A DNA stretch of 64,000 nucleotides from Ligilactobacillus cholophilus (GTDB lineage Bacteria; Bacillota; Bacilli; Lactobacillales; Lactobacillaceae). Made by a program: the position numbers and the translations under genes. The DNA lies in NCBI RefSeq assembly GCF_030389495.1, contig NZ_CP127832.1, positions 1,523,936 through 1,587,935 of the forward strand. The letters are read 5' to 3'. Of this stretch, positions 15,004 through 23,967 are shown piece by piece. How positions within the stretch are numbered: the first letter of the stretch is position 1; every line of letters begins with the position of its first letter. Below the pieces are notes generated by a model. The model was given only the letters and a program-made list of their open reading frames with translations, ran no database searches and was not told the origin of the DNA.

Positions 15004-17658
15004 TTAGCCATTTTTAGCAACTGTTTTACGTTGAATTAATTTGACAATTTCAACAATTGTTACTAATAAGATTCCAGCAATGAGAACCACAATCCATTGT
15101 TGAGCTGCTAATTGAGTAACATGGAATGTTTGGTTAAATCCTGGAATAAAGATCGTTGCAGCTAGTAATAATGCTGAAACTAGGATTGACCAGTTAAAGA
15201 ACTTGTTGTTGAAAATGTTACGGTTGAAAATCGTTCCATGTAATGACTTACAGTTAAATGCATGGAAGAGTTGTAATAATCCTAACGTTACATATGCCAT
15301 CGTTAACGCATCGGCATGAATTGCAGCGCTTGTGTGATGGAATGGGAAATGTAACGCATACCAGTAAACGCCAAGTGTAATCAAACCTTCAAGGATTCCT
15401 TGATAAATGATACTTGAACCAACACCGTTGGATAGGAAAGTTGAATTTTTGCCACGTGGCTTGCGTTTCATGACGCCTTTCTCACTTGGTTCAACTCCTA
15501 AAGCAATTGCAGGGAAAGTATCGGTTACTAGGTTGATCCATAAAATTTGGACTGGAGCAAAAATTGTCCATCCAAGGAATGTCATCATCGAAAGCGTTAA
15601 GACTTCACCTAAGTTAGCAGAAAGTAAGTATTGAATTGCTTTCTGGATGTTAGCAAAGACTTTACGACCTTCCTTAACCGCTACGATGATTGTTGCAAAG
15701 TTATCATCAGCTAAGACAATATCAGATGCATTTTTAGAAACTTCAGTTCCGGTAATTCCCATTCCGACACCGATATCAGCGGTTTTAAGGGCTGGAGCAT
15801 CATTGACACCGTCACCAGTCATCGCAACAATCTTCCCATGTGATTGCCAAGCTTTAACGATTCTTACTTTATGTTCGGGTGCAACTCGTGCAAAGACAGA
15901 GTATTTAGTAATGTTTTTGCGTAACTCTTTGTCTGACATCTGATCAAGTTCATGTCCTGTGATGACACCTTGTGTATCATCAGGAGCAATAATCCCTAAA
16001 CGAATAGCGATTGCACGTGCAGTATCTTTGTGGTCTCCAGTAATCATTAATGGACGAATTCCAGCTTCTTTAGCTTCTTTGACTGCGGCAGCGACTTCTG
16101 GACGTTGTGGATCTATCATCCCTGTTAATCCTACAAAAATTAAATCTTTTTCGTAGTTTTCAGAAGTGAAATCAGCATCTACACTTGTTAATGGCCGGTA
16201 AGCATAACTTAGAACACGTAGAGCTTCACTCGCAAGTTGTTTGTTTACTGCTAAAATTTTTGCTTTATCATCTGCGGTAAATTCACGTACTTGACCATGA
16301 TCTAAGATTTTAGTTACACGTTGAAGCAATTCATCAACTGCTCCTTTAGTCATTACGTAACATTGGTCATCGCGATCTTTAACGATTGCCGACATTAATT
16401 TACGTTCTGAATCAAATGGAATTGAACCCACTCGTTTGAAGTGATTCTCAACAGTAGCAACTTTATCATGATGATCATAGAAGTATTGAATCAATGCTGT
16501 TTCAGTTGGATCACCGACAAGTCCATCTGGAGTTTGTTGGCTATCGTTAGCTAAAATCATGATTTCTGGCAATTTAGCAGTCATATCTGCTTTGAAATCT
16601 TGAGCATCAATTAACTGACCGTTTTGATAGAATTTTTCAACAGTCATTTTGTTTTGCGTCAATGTTCCTGTTTTATCAGAAGCGATGATTTCAGTAGCAC
16701 CAAGAGTTTCAACTGCAGGGAGTTTCCGCACAAGTGCTTGGCGTTTAGCCATTTTTTGTGTTCCCAGTGCTAAGGTGATAGTAACAATTGCAGGTAATCC
16801 TTCTGGAATTGCGGCTACTGCAAGTGAGATTGCTGTTAGCAACATATCTAAGACTGATTCACGACCAGTAATGATTCCAAAGACAAGAATGATAATCGCA
16901 ATTACTAAAATCAATACACTTAAAACTTTACTTAAATGAGTAATGTTCTTTTGTAATGGAGTTAAGGCGTTATCCACATCGTTAAGCATTGAAGCAATGT
17001 GTCCCACTTGAGTTTTCATTCCAATTGAGGTTACAACTGCCTCTGCCGTTCCATAAGTAACACTGGTGTTCATGAAACCAAGGTTGTGTTGCTCTCCCAA
17101 TGGTGGGTTATCTTCTTCAATTACTTGGGTATTTTTTTCAACAGGGACTGATTCACCTGTTAACGCGGCTTCTTCAATTTTTAGGTTTTGACTAGAGATA
17201 AAACGGACATCAGCAGGAACAATATCACCGGCTTCAAGCAAGACGATATCACCAGGAACAAGATCTTCACTTTTGATCTGAATCACTGTTCCATTGCGAC
17301 GAACTCGCGAAGTTGGTGTTGTCATCTCTTGAAGGGCGTCAATCGCATTTTCTGCTTTGGCTTCTTGGAAAACGCCGAAGAGGGCATTTAATAGAATAAC
17401 AACTAAGATGATCAATGCATCTGAAACTTCGCCAGCAAGCATCGCAACGATGGCAGCGACAATCAAGATGACGATCATCAAATCTTTGAATTGAGAAATG
17501 AATTTTTGCAATAAGGTTGTATGTTTTTTCGCCTGAAGTACATTTTTACCGTCTTTTTGTTGACGTTGTTGTGCTTCCTGACTTGTAAGTCCTTGGGAAG
17601 TAGTTCCTAATTGTTGCATAACTTCCTGGGCTGTCATTTGATAAAATTTCGATTTCAA
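15004..17658 (-). CDS. P-type Ca2+-transporting ATPase (P2A-like)
   Basis: 884 residues, typical PacL/LMCA1 length. Seen in order: a cation ATPase N-terminal domain, TGES of the actuator domain (167-170), PEGLP in M4 (285-289, the calcium-type ion site), the phosphorylated Asp in SDKTGTLTQNK (D328), an ATP-binding N domain, TGDGVNDAPALK of the P domain, and ten helices in all. It exports Ca2+ from the cytoplasm using ATP; a related divalent ion is possible. The start is TTG 17658, 13-14 bases after GAGGAGG; the alternative is ATG 17637. It is monocistronic and divergent from ahpC. Confidence 0.9.
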   Translation of the reverse strand: MKSKFYQMTAQEVMQQLGTTSQGLTSQEAQQRQQKDGKNVLQAKKHTTLLQKFISQFKDLMIVILIVAAIVAMLAGEVSDALIILVVILLNALFGVFQEAKAENAIDALQEMTTPTSRVRRNGTVIQIKSEDLVPGDIVLLEAGDIVPADVRFISSQNLKIEEAALTGESVPVEKNTQVIEEDNPPLGEQHNLGFMNTSVTYGTAEAVVTSIGMKTQVGHIASMLNDVDNALTPLQKNITHLSKVLSVLILVIAIIILVFGIITGRESVLDMLLTAISLAVAAIPEGLPAIVTITLALGTQKMAKRQALVRKLPAVETLGATEIIASDKTGTLTQNKMTVEKFYQNGQLIDAQDFKADMTAKLPEIMILANDSQQTPDGLVGDPTETALIQYFYDHHDKVATVENHFKRVGSIPFDSERKLMSAIVKDRDDQCYVMTKGAVDELLQRVTKILDHGQVREFTADDKAKILAVNKQLASEALRVLSYAYRPLTSVDADFTSENYEKDLIFVGLTGMIDPQRPEVAAAVKEAKEAGIRPLMITGDHKDTARAIAIRLGIIAPDDTQGVITGHELDQMSDKELRKNITKYSVFARVAPEHKVRIVKAWQSHGKIVAMTGDGVNDAPALKTADIGVGMGITGTEVSKNASDIVLADDNFATIIVAVKEGRKVFANIQKAIQYLLSANLGEVLTLSMMTFLGWTIFAPVQILWINLVTDTFPAIALGVEPSEKGVMKRKPRGKNSTFLSNGVGSSIIYQGILEGLITLGVYWYALHFPFHHTSAAIHADALTMAYVTLGLLQLFHAFNCKSLHGTIFNRNIFNNKFFNWSILVSALLLAATIFIPGFNQTFHVTQLAAQQWIVVLIAGILLVTIVEIVKLIQRKTVAKNG

Positions 17659-17882
17659 TCTATATGAAAATCCTCCTCAAAAATAACTTTATATTATACA
17701 CCTATAATTTATCATATTTGGAAATTAAAATATATAAGAAATCTAACGATATAATAATTTATTTGTACAAATTTTATAAAGATATATAATACTTTTAAAG
17801 TTTTTAATAGAGTTGGCCTTGAGAGACGATATTAGTATTAAAAAAATAATATTTCATTTATAATGAAGTCGAGGTGATTTTT

Positions 17883-18446
17883 ATGAACTATATTGGGAAA
17901 GAAATAGATGATTTTAAGGTAGATGCTCTTTACAAGAATGACACAATTACAGTTACTAAGAAAGATATGTTAGGTCACTGGAGCATTTTACTTTTTTATC
18001 CTGCTGATTTTTCATTTATCTGTCCAACAGAACTTGAAGCTCTTGAAGGACTTTATGATAAATTCAAGGCAGCAGGTGCTGAAATTTACTCATGTTCAGA
18101 AGATACCAAATTTGTCCACAAAGCATGGAAAGATGCCTCACCTGAAATTGCTAAAATTGAATATCCAATGTTAGCTGATCCAGCAGGTAAACTTGCACGT
18201 GCCTTTGATGTATTGAATGAAGATTCAGGTCAAGCATACCGTGGAGTATTTATTATTGATCCTGATGGCGTTATTCAATCATATACAATCAATAACATGG
18301 GAATTGGTCGTAATGCTGATGAAATGTTGAGAACACTCGAAGCTGCTCAATTCGTCCGTGAACATGGTGATCAAGTTTGTCCTGTAAACTGGAAGCCAGG
18401 CGAAAAAACATTGAAGCCAGGTTTGGATTTAGTTGGAAAACTTTAA
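17883..18446 (+). CDS. ahpC: Peroxiredoxin AhpC
   Basis: 187 residues, a typical two-Cys peroxiredoxin of the AhpC/Prx1 class. The peroxidatic Cys lies in FYPADFSFICPTELE (about residue 46) and the resolving Cys near the end in VCPVNWKPGEKTLKP. It reduces hydrogen and organic peroxides in the cytoplasm. ATG 17883 fits GAGGTG eight bases before; the upstream GTG overlaps that site. No ahpF follows, since the gene is closed by its own terminator, so its reductase (thioredoxin-like or a distant AhpF) must be encoded elsewhere. Confidence 0.93.
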   Translation: MNYIGKEIDDFKVDALYKNDTITVTKKDMLGHWSILLFYPADFSFICPTELEALEGLYDKFKAAGAEIYSCSEDTKFVHKAWKDASPEIAKIEYPMLADPAGKLARAFDVLNEDSGQAYRGVFIIDPDGVIQSYTINNMGIGRNADEMLRTLEAAQFVREHGDQVCPVNWKPGEKTLKPGLDLVGKL

Positions 18447-18469
18447 TCAGAATTTGAATTAAAAAGCAA

Positions 18470-18507
18470 AGCACAAAGTCTTTTAATTTAGGCTTTGTGC
18501 TTTTTTT
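18470..18507 (+). terminator. Terminator of ahpC
   Basis: GCACAAAGTC pairs with GGCTTTGTGC and is followed by seven T. Confidence 0.85.
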
Positions 18508-18644
18508 GCAGTTAAAAAAGCTTAAAGATCATCGAAGAAATCATTAAGCTTTTGTTAGTTTATTAGTAATTATCCTTTATAGAAACACTACGATAGCATC
18601 TAATCCCAGTAATATCAATGTGTTGGACCGCTTGTGATCAAATT

Positions 18645-18687
18645 GCATTGGCTTATAGATTGGTGTTAAGATAAGCCGTGCTTTTTT
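18645..18687 (+). terminator. Terminator-like hairpin in the leader of the LPQTG adhesin
   Basis: GCA-tt-GGCTTAT pairs with ATAAGCC-g-TGC and is followed by six T. It ends only about 26 bases before the GGAGGAG of the adhesin gene, so it is either an attenuator in the leader or the end of a small upstream RNA. A second hairpin (AAGCTTAA/TTAAGCTT) lies at about 18517-18552. Confidence 0.5.
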
Positions 18688-18728
18688 AATCCACTAATAA
18701 AATAAGATCGATGGGAGGAGATGGAAAG

Positions 18729-20693
18729 TTGGATAAACGTAATTTTAAATTCCATAAAATGACTTTGGTAGCAATCATGACATTGATTTGTTCTGTGTTA
18801 ATTAATCCACTCTCAGCTATTGCGAATACAACCAAAGCACAAGACAGTGCAAATGTGAAAATTACGAGCATAAGTAGTAGTGTATCAAATGTAAAGGATG
18901 GTCAACGGTTAAAAATTTCCGTCAGTTTCCAAGGAAATGGTAAAGTTCAGCCGGGTGAACAAATTGTGATGGATTTACCTGAAGCTACTGATACGACTGG
19001 TGGTTTATATGGGTTGAAAGCTAATTATGAAATTAATGCATCATTTGGCGGAAAGGTTGTTGAAAATGCAGCAACTGCTCACGTTGAAGGGCATACAGTT
19101 ACAATTACCTTTAATGAACCAATCACTCAACTAACAAGTGGTTTTTCGGGTTCTTTTAATTTCTATGTTCAAGCTGAAAAGAGTCTTTCTGGTGAAAATG
19201 CACCAGTGAGTCCTGATTGGGGTGTTGATATTGATGGGCCTACAATCACGATTGAAGATGACCCTACAGCAGATGATAATAGTGGAACAACTGAAGATAC
19301 ACAAACTAAACCAGATGTTTCTAAAGCAAAATTAACTAAGGCCGCTGTTATTGGTAAAGATGGTAACATCAACTGGATTATTAATGGGACTGTTCCTGAA
19401 GGAGTAACAGGAAACATTGTAATTACTGATGATCCTAATCCAGCAGGGAAAGTTGATTGGAGCAGTTTCATTCTTTCAGTTACAACTTCAAGTGGATACT
19501 CTGAAAATTATACAATCAATGATTTATCACGTTTAGGAGCAACAATTGAAACGGATGATCCAGAAGAGGGTGCCTTTGTATTAACAATCCCAGAGTGGTC
19601 ATTATCTGGTACAGCATGGCAAATTAACTACCGTACAATTGTAAGTGATGATGTTCAAGTCGGATCTGTTATTAGTAATGACGTTACAATGGCATATCCA
19701 GGAAATAATATGAATGCTAGCAAAGATGTCATTATTGAATCTAATGGTTCTGGTGAAATCACTGGCTTAGAAGGTAGTACATTGACATTAATCAAACAAG
19801 ATGAAACTATACATGAAGCTTTAGCAGGTGCAGGTTTTGAATTGATTAATCAAACAACTGGGACAACCGTTACAACTAAGAGTAACGCAGATGGTGAGAT
19901 TATCTTTAATAATTTAGCTGATGGAACTTATCGTTTGAAAGAAACGGTTGCTCCTGATGGTTATCAATTAAGTGATCAGGAATATCAATTTACGATTACT
20001 GATGGAACGATTACCGATTCAAATCTTCCAAGTGACAATATCATTTTGAATAAGAAAATTGCAGCTACAAGTTCTTCAAGTTCAGAGTCAAGTAGCTCAT
20101 CATCAGAAAGTAGTAGTTCAAGTTCAAAAGATAGTTCAAGCTCATCAAGTTCGGTAATACCAAGTAGTTCATTAATAGAAAGTAGTAGTTCAAGTTCAAA
20201 AGATAGTTCGAGCTTATCAAGTTCAGTAATATCAAGTAGTTCATCAATGGAAAGTAGTAGCTCAAGTTCAAAAGATAGTTCGAGCTCATCAAGTTCGGTA
20301 ATACCAAGTAGTTCATTAATAGAAAGTAGTAGTTCAAGTTCAAAAGATAGTTCGAGTTCATCAAGTTCGGTAATACCAAGTAGTTCATCAATGGAAAGTA
20401 GTAGTTCTAGTTCGATAAGCAAGTCTACAAGTAAGCACAGCTCAACGAGTGCAACTGTAATTAAGCAATCAACGTCAAATTCAAAGAATAATTCAATGAG
20501 TTCAGTATTATCAAGTAGTTCTGTAAGCTCTGCTAGCGAAAGTGTAACTGCAACTGAAAATAATGATTCTAGTCAGAAAGAACAACAAAACTTACCGCAA
20601 ACAGGTGAACGTCATAATGATGTGCTTTCAATGGTTGTTGGTAGTCTCCTTTTAGGAATTGCTGGTTTTGTTGTATTACGTAAAAATAATTAA
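18729..20693 (+). CDS. LPQTG-anchored surface adhesin with SpaA/Cna-B-like domain and Ser repeats
   Basis: About 654 residues. A signal peptide ends near AIANTTKA. Next comes an Ig-like adhesin region (roughly residues 45-340) like MSCRAMM N2-N3 domains. Then a SpaA-type prealbumin-fold repeat, TLTLIKQDE to RLKETVAPDGY, holds the Lys and Glu of an intramolecular isopeptide bond. A serine-rich stalk of 24-residue repeats and LPQTGE plus a hydrophobic helix and KNN tail finish it. Sortase A (61.7 kb) should anchor it to peptidoglycan. Start TTG 18729 is eight bases from GGAGGAG; the in-frame upstream ATG overlaps that site. The ligand is unknown. Confidence 0.85.
   Translation: MDKRNFKFHKMTLVAIMTLICSVLINPLSAIANTTKAQDSANVKITSISSSVSNVKDGQRLKISVSFQGNGKVQPGEQIVMDLPEATDTTGGLYGLKANYEINASFGGKVVENAATAHVEGHTVTITFNEPITQLTSGFSGSFNFYVQAEKSLSGENAPVSPDWGVDIDGPTITIEDDPTADDNSGTTEDTQTKPDVSKAKLTKAAVIGKDGNINWIINGTVPEGVTGNIVITDDPNPAGKVDWSSFILSVTTSSGYSENYTINDLSRLGATIETDDPEEGAFVLTIPEWSLSGTAWQINYRTIVSDDVQVGSVISNDVTMAYPGNNMNASKDVIIESNGSGEITGLEGSTLTLIKQDETIHEALAGAGFELINQTTGTTVTTKSNADGEIIFNNLADGTYRLKETVAPDGYQLSDQEYQFTITDGTITDSNLPSDNIILNKKIAATSSSSSESSSSSSESSSSSSKDSSSSSSSVIPSSSLIESSSSSSKDSSSLSSSVISSSSSMESSSSSSKDSSSSSSSVIPSSSLIESSSSSSKDSSSSSSSVIPSSSSMESSSSSSISKSTSKHSSTSATVIKQSTSNSKNNSMSSVLSSSSVSSASESVTATENNDSSQKEQQNLPQTGERHNDVLSMVVGSLLLGIAGFVVLRKNN
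20127..20414 (+). repeat. Four 72-bp repeats encoding the serine stalk
   Basis: Each unit encodes KDSSS..SVI.SSS..ESSSSSS (24 residues). Units 1 and 3 are almost identical and units 2 and 4 carry SM for LI. DNA identity is high enough for copy number change by recombination. Confidence 0.85.
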
Positions 20694-20703
20694 TAGTTAA
20701 ATT

Positions 20704-20737
20704 AAAAGGGATGCATTAACATCCCTTTATTTTTTTA
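20704..20737 (+). terminator. Terminator of the adhesin gene
   Basis: AAAGGGATG/CATCCCTTT stem followed by a T-rich tail. Confidence 0.85.
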
Positions 20738-20738
20738 T

Positions 20739-20773
20739 AAAAAACAGAGATTGCGTTGGAACAATCTCTGTTT
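20739..20773 (-). terminator. Minus-strand terminator in the intergenic region
   Basis: AAACAGAGATTG and CAATCTCTGTTT form a perfect 12-bp stem. The T-run follows on the minus strand, although no minus-strand gene ends here; see the small RNA candidate nearby. Confidence 0.6.
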
Positions 20774-20836
20774 AATAAGGAGTTATCTGAATACTTTAAT
20801 CATGTTTTGATTTACTAATGTTATTCATATATGTAT

Positions 20837-20956
20837 CATCAACAACTGACACTAATCTTTGTAATTTGTTCTATTTATACAAGTTAGTAATATGAGTGGA
20901 TATATTTGAAATTGTGACTTTGTTATTCAAAATAATTAGTGTCAGTTTTGTTGATG
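20837..20956. repeat. 120-bp element with ~20-bp inverted terminal repeats
   Basis: The left arm 20837-20856 is the reverse complement of the right arm 20935-20956 except for two extra T. The interior is AT-rich without a frame. It is flanked by TA on both sides one base out. It looks like a miniature inverted-repeat element, or a long-range RNA stem. Confidence 0.45.
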
Positions 20957-21073
20957 TTAACGGGCAGTCCCATAATGACTACAATTCATTATGCTGGCTG
21001 GACTAAAGCTATTGCCTCCCAACCAAGAACAACATCTATCAAAGAAATCTAAATTCTTTGATATTTTTATTTT
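20940..21073 (+). ncRNA. Candidate small RNA with exposed CCUCCC segment
   Basis: In the 541-base gap before the kinase gene. Possible promoter TTGAAA at 20906 with AATAAT 19 bases on (weak). Then a hairpin AGTCC+CATAATG / CATTATG+GGACT (20966-21004), an apparently unpaired GCCTCCC (21014-21020) complementary to Shine-Dalgarno sequences, and a terminator hairpin ATCAAAGAA/TTCTTTGAT (21038-21062) with ATTTTTATTTT. The order hairpin, C-rich single strand, terminator is that of many Firmicute regulatory RNAs. Its right part overlaps the inverted repeat element. Confidence 0.45.
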
Positions 21074-21234
21074 AACAAAAATCATTTTTATAAGCAACAT
21101 TTTGAAATAATGTGTTGGATACAATGTAATTTATTTTGATATACTTTATTTGAAAAGAACAGTTTTCTTGGTATTCAATTCCAAAACATTATAATAAAGT
21201 TGTATCAAAAAAATTACTATAATAAGGAGATAGT

Positions 21235-22035
21235 ATGATGACGAATGAATTTCCACAGGTATTAACTATTGCTGGATCAGATTGCGATGGTTCAGCAGGA
21301 ATGCAAGCAGATATGAATACTTTTTTTGCGCGTAATGTATACGGAATGTCAGTGTTGACTGCATGTGTTGCAGGTAACTCATATGGAATTGAAGATAGCA
21401 TTACTTTAGCACCAGATTTTATTGCTAAACAGTGCGAAGTATTAGCTAAAGATTTCAAAATCAGGGCAGTAAAAACAGGGATGCTTGCTGATTTAACAAC
21501 TATCAAAAGTGTAATTAAGTTATTGAAAGAATATGATTTTGGCAAGTTAGTTGTTGATCCTGTAATCATTACTAAACACGGTAATATGTTGCTTGAGGAA
21601 GAAGCTTATGATGAATTACGGACTAACTTACTTCCATTAGCGGATATTATTACTCCTAATTTTTATGAAACAGAAAAAATCGCTGAAATTAAATTGAGTA
21701 ATGAAACAGACATTATGCAAGCTGCTGAAATTTTACAAAGTGATGGGGTTAAAAATATTGTAATTAAAGGCAAGCATGATGGCCAAAGTGATGTTGTGAA
21801 AGACTATGTTCGTCTAGAAAATGGCAAGTCATTCTGGTTAAGTCATCCTTTTGTGGACACAGAACATATCAATGGAACTGGCGATACTTTATCAGCATGT
21901 ATTGTCGCTGAATTGGCTAAGGGCTTCAATGTCGAAGATGCAATTCGCATTGCGGTTAAATACACATATGAATGTATTGCACATCCAATTTCAGTTGGTC
22001 ATAAGTTTGGTCCAATCAATCACTGGGCAAAATAA
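21235..22035 (+). CDS. PdxK/ThiD-family kinase (pyridoxal or hydroxymethylpyrimidine kinase)
   Basis: 266 residues of the ribokinase-like fold. The start VLTIAGSDCDGSAGMQADMNTF is the ThiD/PdxK N-terminal signature, and INGTGDTLSACIVAEL near residue 215-230 holds the GTGD anion hole and catalytic Asp. The enzyme phosphorylates pyridoxal/pyridoxine or HMP with ATP. In lactobacilli without a thi operon, the vitamin B6 role is likelier. ATGATG start follows AAGGAG. An SDR gene follows 88 bases later with no terminator between, so they may be co-transcribed. Confidence 0.85.
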   Translation: MMTNEFPQVLTIAGSDCDGSAGMQADMNTFFARNVYGMSVLTACVAGNSYGIEDSITLAPDFIAKQCEVLAKDFKIRAVKTGMLADLTTIKSVIKLLKEYDFGKLVVDPVIITKHGNMLLEEEAYDELRTNLLPLADIITPNFYETEKIAEIKLSNETDIMQAAEILQSDGVKNIVIKGKHDGQSDVVKDYVRLENGKSFWLSHPFVDTEHINGTGDTLSACIVAELAKGFNVEDAIRIAVKYTYECIAHPISVGHKFGPINHWAK

Positions 22036-22123
22036 CTTGATTGCCCATTTTTATTGCATTCAAGTTAAGGTAATTGTACCCATAGGACAATTAAAATACT
22101 CTTACCAATAAGGGAGTGATACA

Positions 22124-22921
22124 ATGACAATGACTGATTTTCAAAGAAAATATGGAAAATACGCAGTTTTATTTGGTGGTGCAAAGGGCTTAGGCAAACA
22201 AACTGCCTTGAAGTTAGCGGAAAAGGGGCTAAGCATTGTTTGCATTAATGATCGCCAAGATAATTTAGATGCATTTGAAGCTGAATTTCGGAAAACTTTC
22301 TCGGTTGATTTTATCCCCGTTCAAGTTGATTTAGGCGAAGAAAATGCTGCATTGGATGTATTTGATGTGACTGATCGGTTAGATGTTGGTTTTGTAAGTT
22401 ATATCGCTGCATTCCATAAATTTGGTAAGGTTCAAGATATTTCATGGGAAGATTATAAAAAGATGTTGAACATCAATGTAGTTAACTTTACACAGGCAAT
22501 GAAACATTATATGGGGATTTTCTGTGAACAAGGTCGCGGTGGTATTTTAAATTATTCAAGTTTAACTGCATTGACAAGTTCACCATATAACGTTGAATAT
22601 GGAGCTGGAAAAGCTTATGTTAAAGCCTTTACACAAGCAATGGCTTACGAAGGCGAAAAAGAAGGTGTTGATGTGATGGTCGCTTCTTTAGGAGCAACAA
22701 CCACTGAACGTGAATTAAAAGCTCAACCTCAAGGAGAGCTAGGTGCTAAGATTCAAGCAATGGCACTTTCACCAGCAGATACAGTTGATGAAATCTTTGA
22801 TAATTTTGGCAAAGTGCATTCTTATTATGTTGGGAAACATCCTCAAGAACAGGTTAAAAATTGGCGTTTGCAAAATGATGATGATTCATTAGCTGAATAT
22901 ATGGGTAAATTTTATGAATAA
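22124..22921 (+). CDS. Short-chain dehydrogenase/reductase
   Basis: 265 residues. A Rossmann start YAVLFGGAKGLGKQ shows the TGxxxGxG-like loop as GGAKGLG, with a weaker first Gly pattern. The active site has Ser in NYSSLTA and YGAGK (the YxxxK motif) near residue 163-167. SDRs oxidise or reduce alcohols and ketones with NAD(P)H. ND after the second beta strand (INDR) tends to favour NAD(H). The substrate cannot be predicted. It sits downstream of the kinase gene and is closed by a terminator. Confidence 0.85.
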   Translation: MTMTDFQRKYGKYAVLFGGAKGLGKQTALKLAEKGLSIVCINDRQDNLDAFEAEFRKTFSVDFIPVQVDLGEENAALDVFDVTDRLDVGFVSYIAAFHKFGKVQDISWEDYKKMLNINVVNFTQAMKHYMGIFCEQGRGGILNYSSLTALTSSPYNVEYGAGKAYVKAFTQAMAYEGEKEGVDVMVASLGATTTERELKAQPQGELGAKIQAMALSPADTVDEIFDNFGKVHSYYVGKHPQEQVKNWRLQNDDDSLAEYMGKFYE

Positions 22922-22923
22922 AT

Positions 22924-22954
22924 AAAAAGGTATGGAATTTTCCATACCTTTTTT
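22924..22954. terminator. Terminator between convergent SDR and nucleoside hydrolase genes
   Basis: AAAAAGGTATGGA/TCCATACCTTTTTT, T-runs on both strands. Confidence 0.9.
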
Positions 22955-22959
22955 AATAA

Positions 22960-23895
22960 TTAGAAACATTGTAGTAAGTTAATGATTAATTTTACAAACT
23001 TAGTACGATCAAGATTCATTAAGACTTTAGCGTTATTTTCTTTTTCGAGTAAGCCAGCAAAATCAACGATTGTTTCTCCAGCGGTTAATTGCCCTTGAGT
23101 TTCAACATCAATGTAAGCATCATGTGTTTCAAAGATATCAGGTTGTAGTAAGTAGGCAATGGTACATGGGTCATGCACCGGAGTTCCAGTTAATTGGAAA
23201 CGTTCTTGGCCATACCATTCACCATAGAAATTCATCTGATCATGAATTGCCTGAGCAACTGGATTATTGATTTTACCAATTTCTGCTAAATCTTCAGGAT
23301 GAATTTGTGCTTTTAAGGTAACATTTAATCCAGCCATTACTAATGGAATTCCTTCATTAATAACGATTTTAGCGGCTTCAGGATCAACTGCCATGTTAAA
23401 TTCAGTGGTTGGAAATACATTTCCTTGTCCAGCAGCTCCACCCATAAAGACAATTTGTTTAATTTTGGTTTTCAATTCTGGATGAATGCGTAAGAAAAGG
23501 GCGATGTTTGTCATTGGACCAGTTACTACTAAAGTAATTGGCTCAATTTGCGTTCGTAAAATTTCAGCAATCAATTCCACTGCTGGCAGAGGTTGTGGTT
23601 TGAAAGTTGGTTCGGGTAAATCAGCTCCATCTAAACCAGTTTCTCCGTGTACATAGTCAGCGATTTGTAACTGACGCATTAATGGGCGTTGATTACCACT
23701 TGCGACTGGAATATCAGTTGCACCTAATAGAGTTAACATGCGTAATGCATTATACAAAGTTTTATCCGGGGTTTGGTTTCCAGCAGAAGTTGTTACTGCC
23801 AATAAATCAATTTCTGGGGATGCAACTGCCATTGTTAAGGCGAGTGCATCGTCATGTCCAGGATCACAATCTAAAATAATTTTTTCTTTAACCAT
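22960..23895 (-). CDS. Nucleoside hydrolase (IunH/Rih family)
   Basis: About 311 residues. The N-terminal DCDPGHDDALAL holds the DxDxxxDD calcium-binding signature of nucleoside hydrolases, and VVTGPMTNIALF plus HDPCTIAYLL are further conserved stretches. It splits purine or pyrimidine ribonucleosides into base and ribose for salvage. ATG 23895 is preferred as GGATGTG lies upstream; the longer frame has no clear site. Specificity within the family cannot be told. Single gene on its strand, between a shared terminator and the LCP gene's 3' end region. Confidence 0.9.
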   Translation of the reverse strand: MVKEKIILDCDPGHDDALALTMAVASPEIDLLAVTTSAGNQTPDKTLYNALRMLTLLGATDIPVASGNQRPLMRQLQIADYVHGETGLDGADLPEPTFKPQPLPAVELIAEILRTQIEPITLVVTGPMTNIALFLRIHPELKTKIKQIVFMGGAAGQGNVFPTTEFNMAVDPEAAKIVINEGIPLVMAGLNVTLKAQIHPEDLAEIGKINNPVAQAIHDQMNFYGEWYGQERFQLTGTPVHDPCTIAYLLQPDIFETHDAYIDVETQGQLTAGETIVDFAGLLEKENNAKVLMNLDRTKFVKLIINLLQCF

Positions 23896-23967
23896 GAGAT
23901 CACATCCATTCATTTGTGAGTGAAGTTACATCGATTCTGTTTTCATTATAGCAAATGCCAGATCAAT

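Noticed and set aside
15407..17391. Several plus-strand frames of 65-98 codons within the Ca-ATPase gene
   Set aside because: They are shadows of the minus-strand gene without ribosome sites; the ATPase frame is intact with all motifs.
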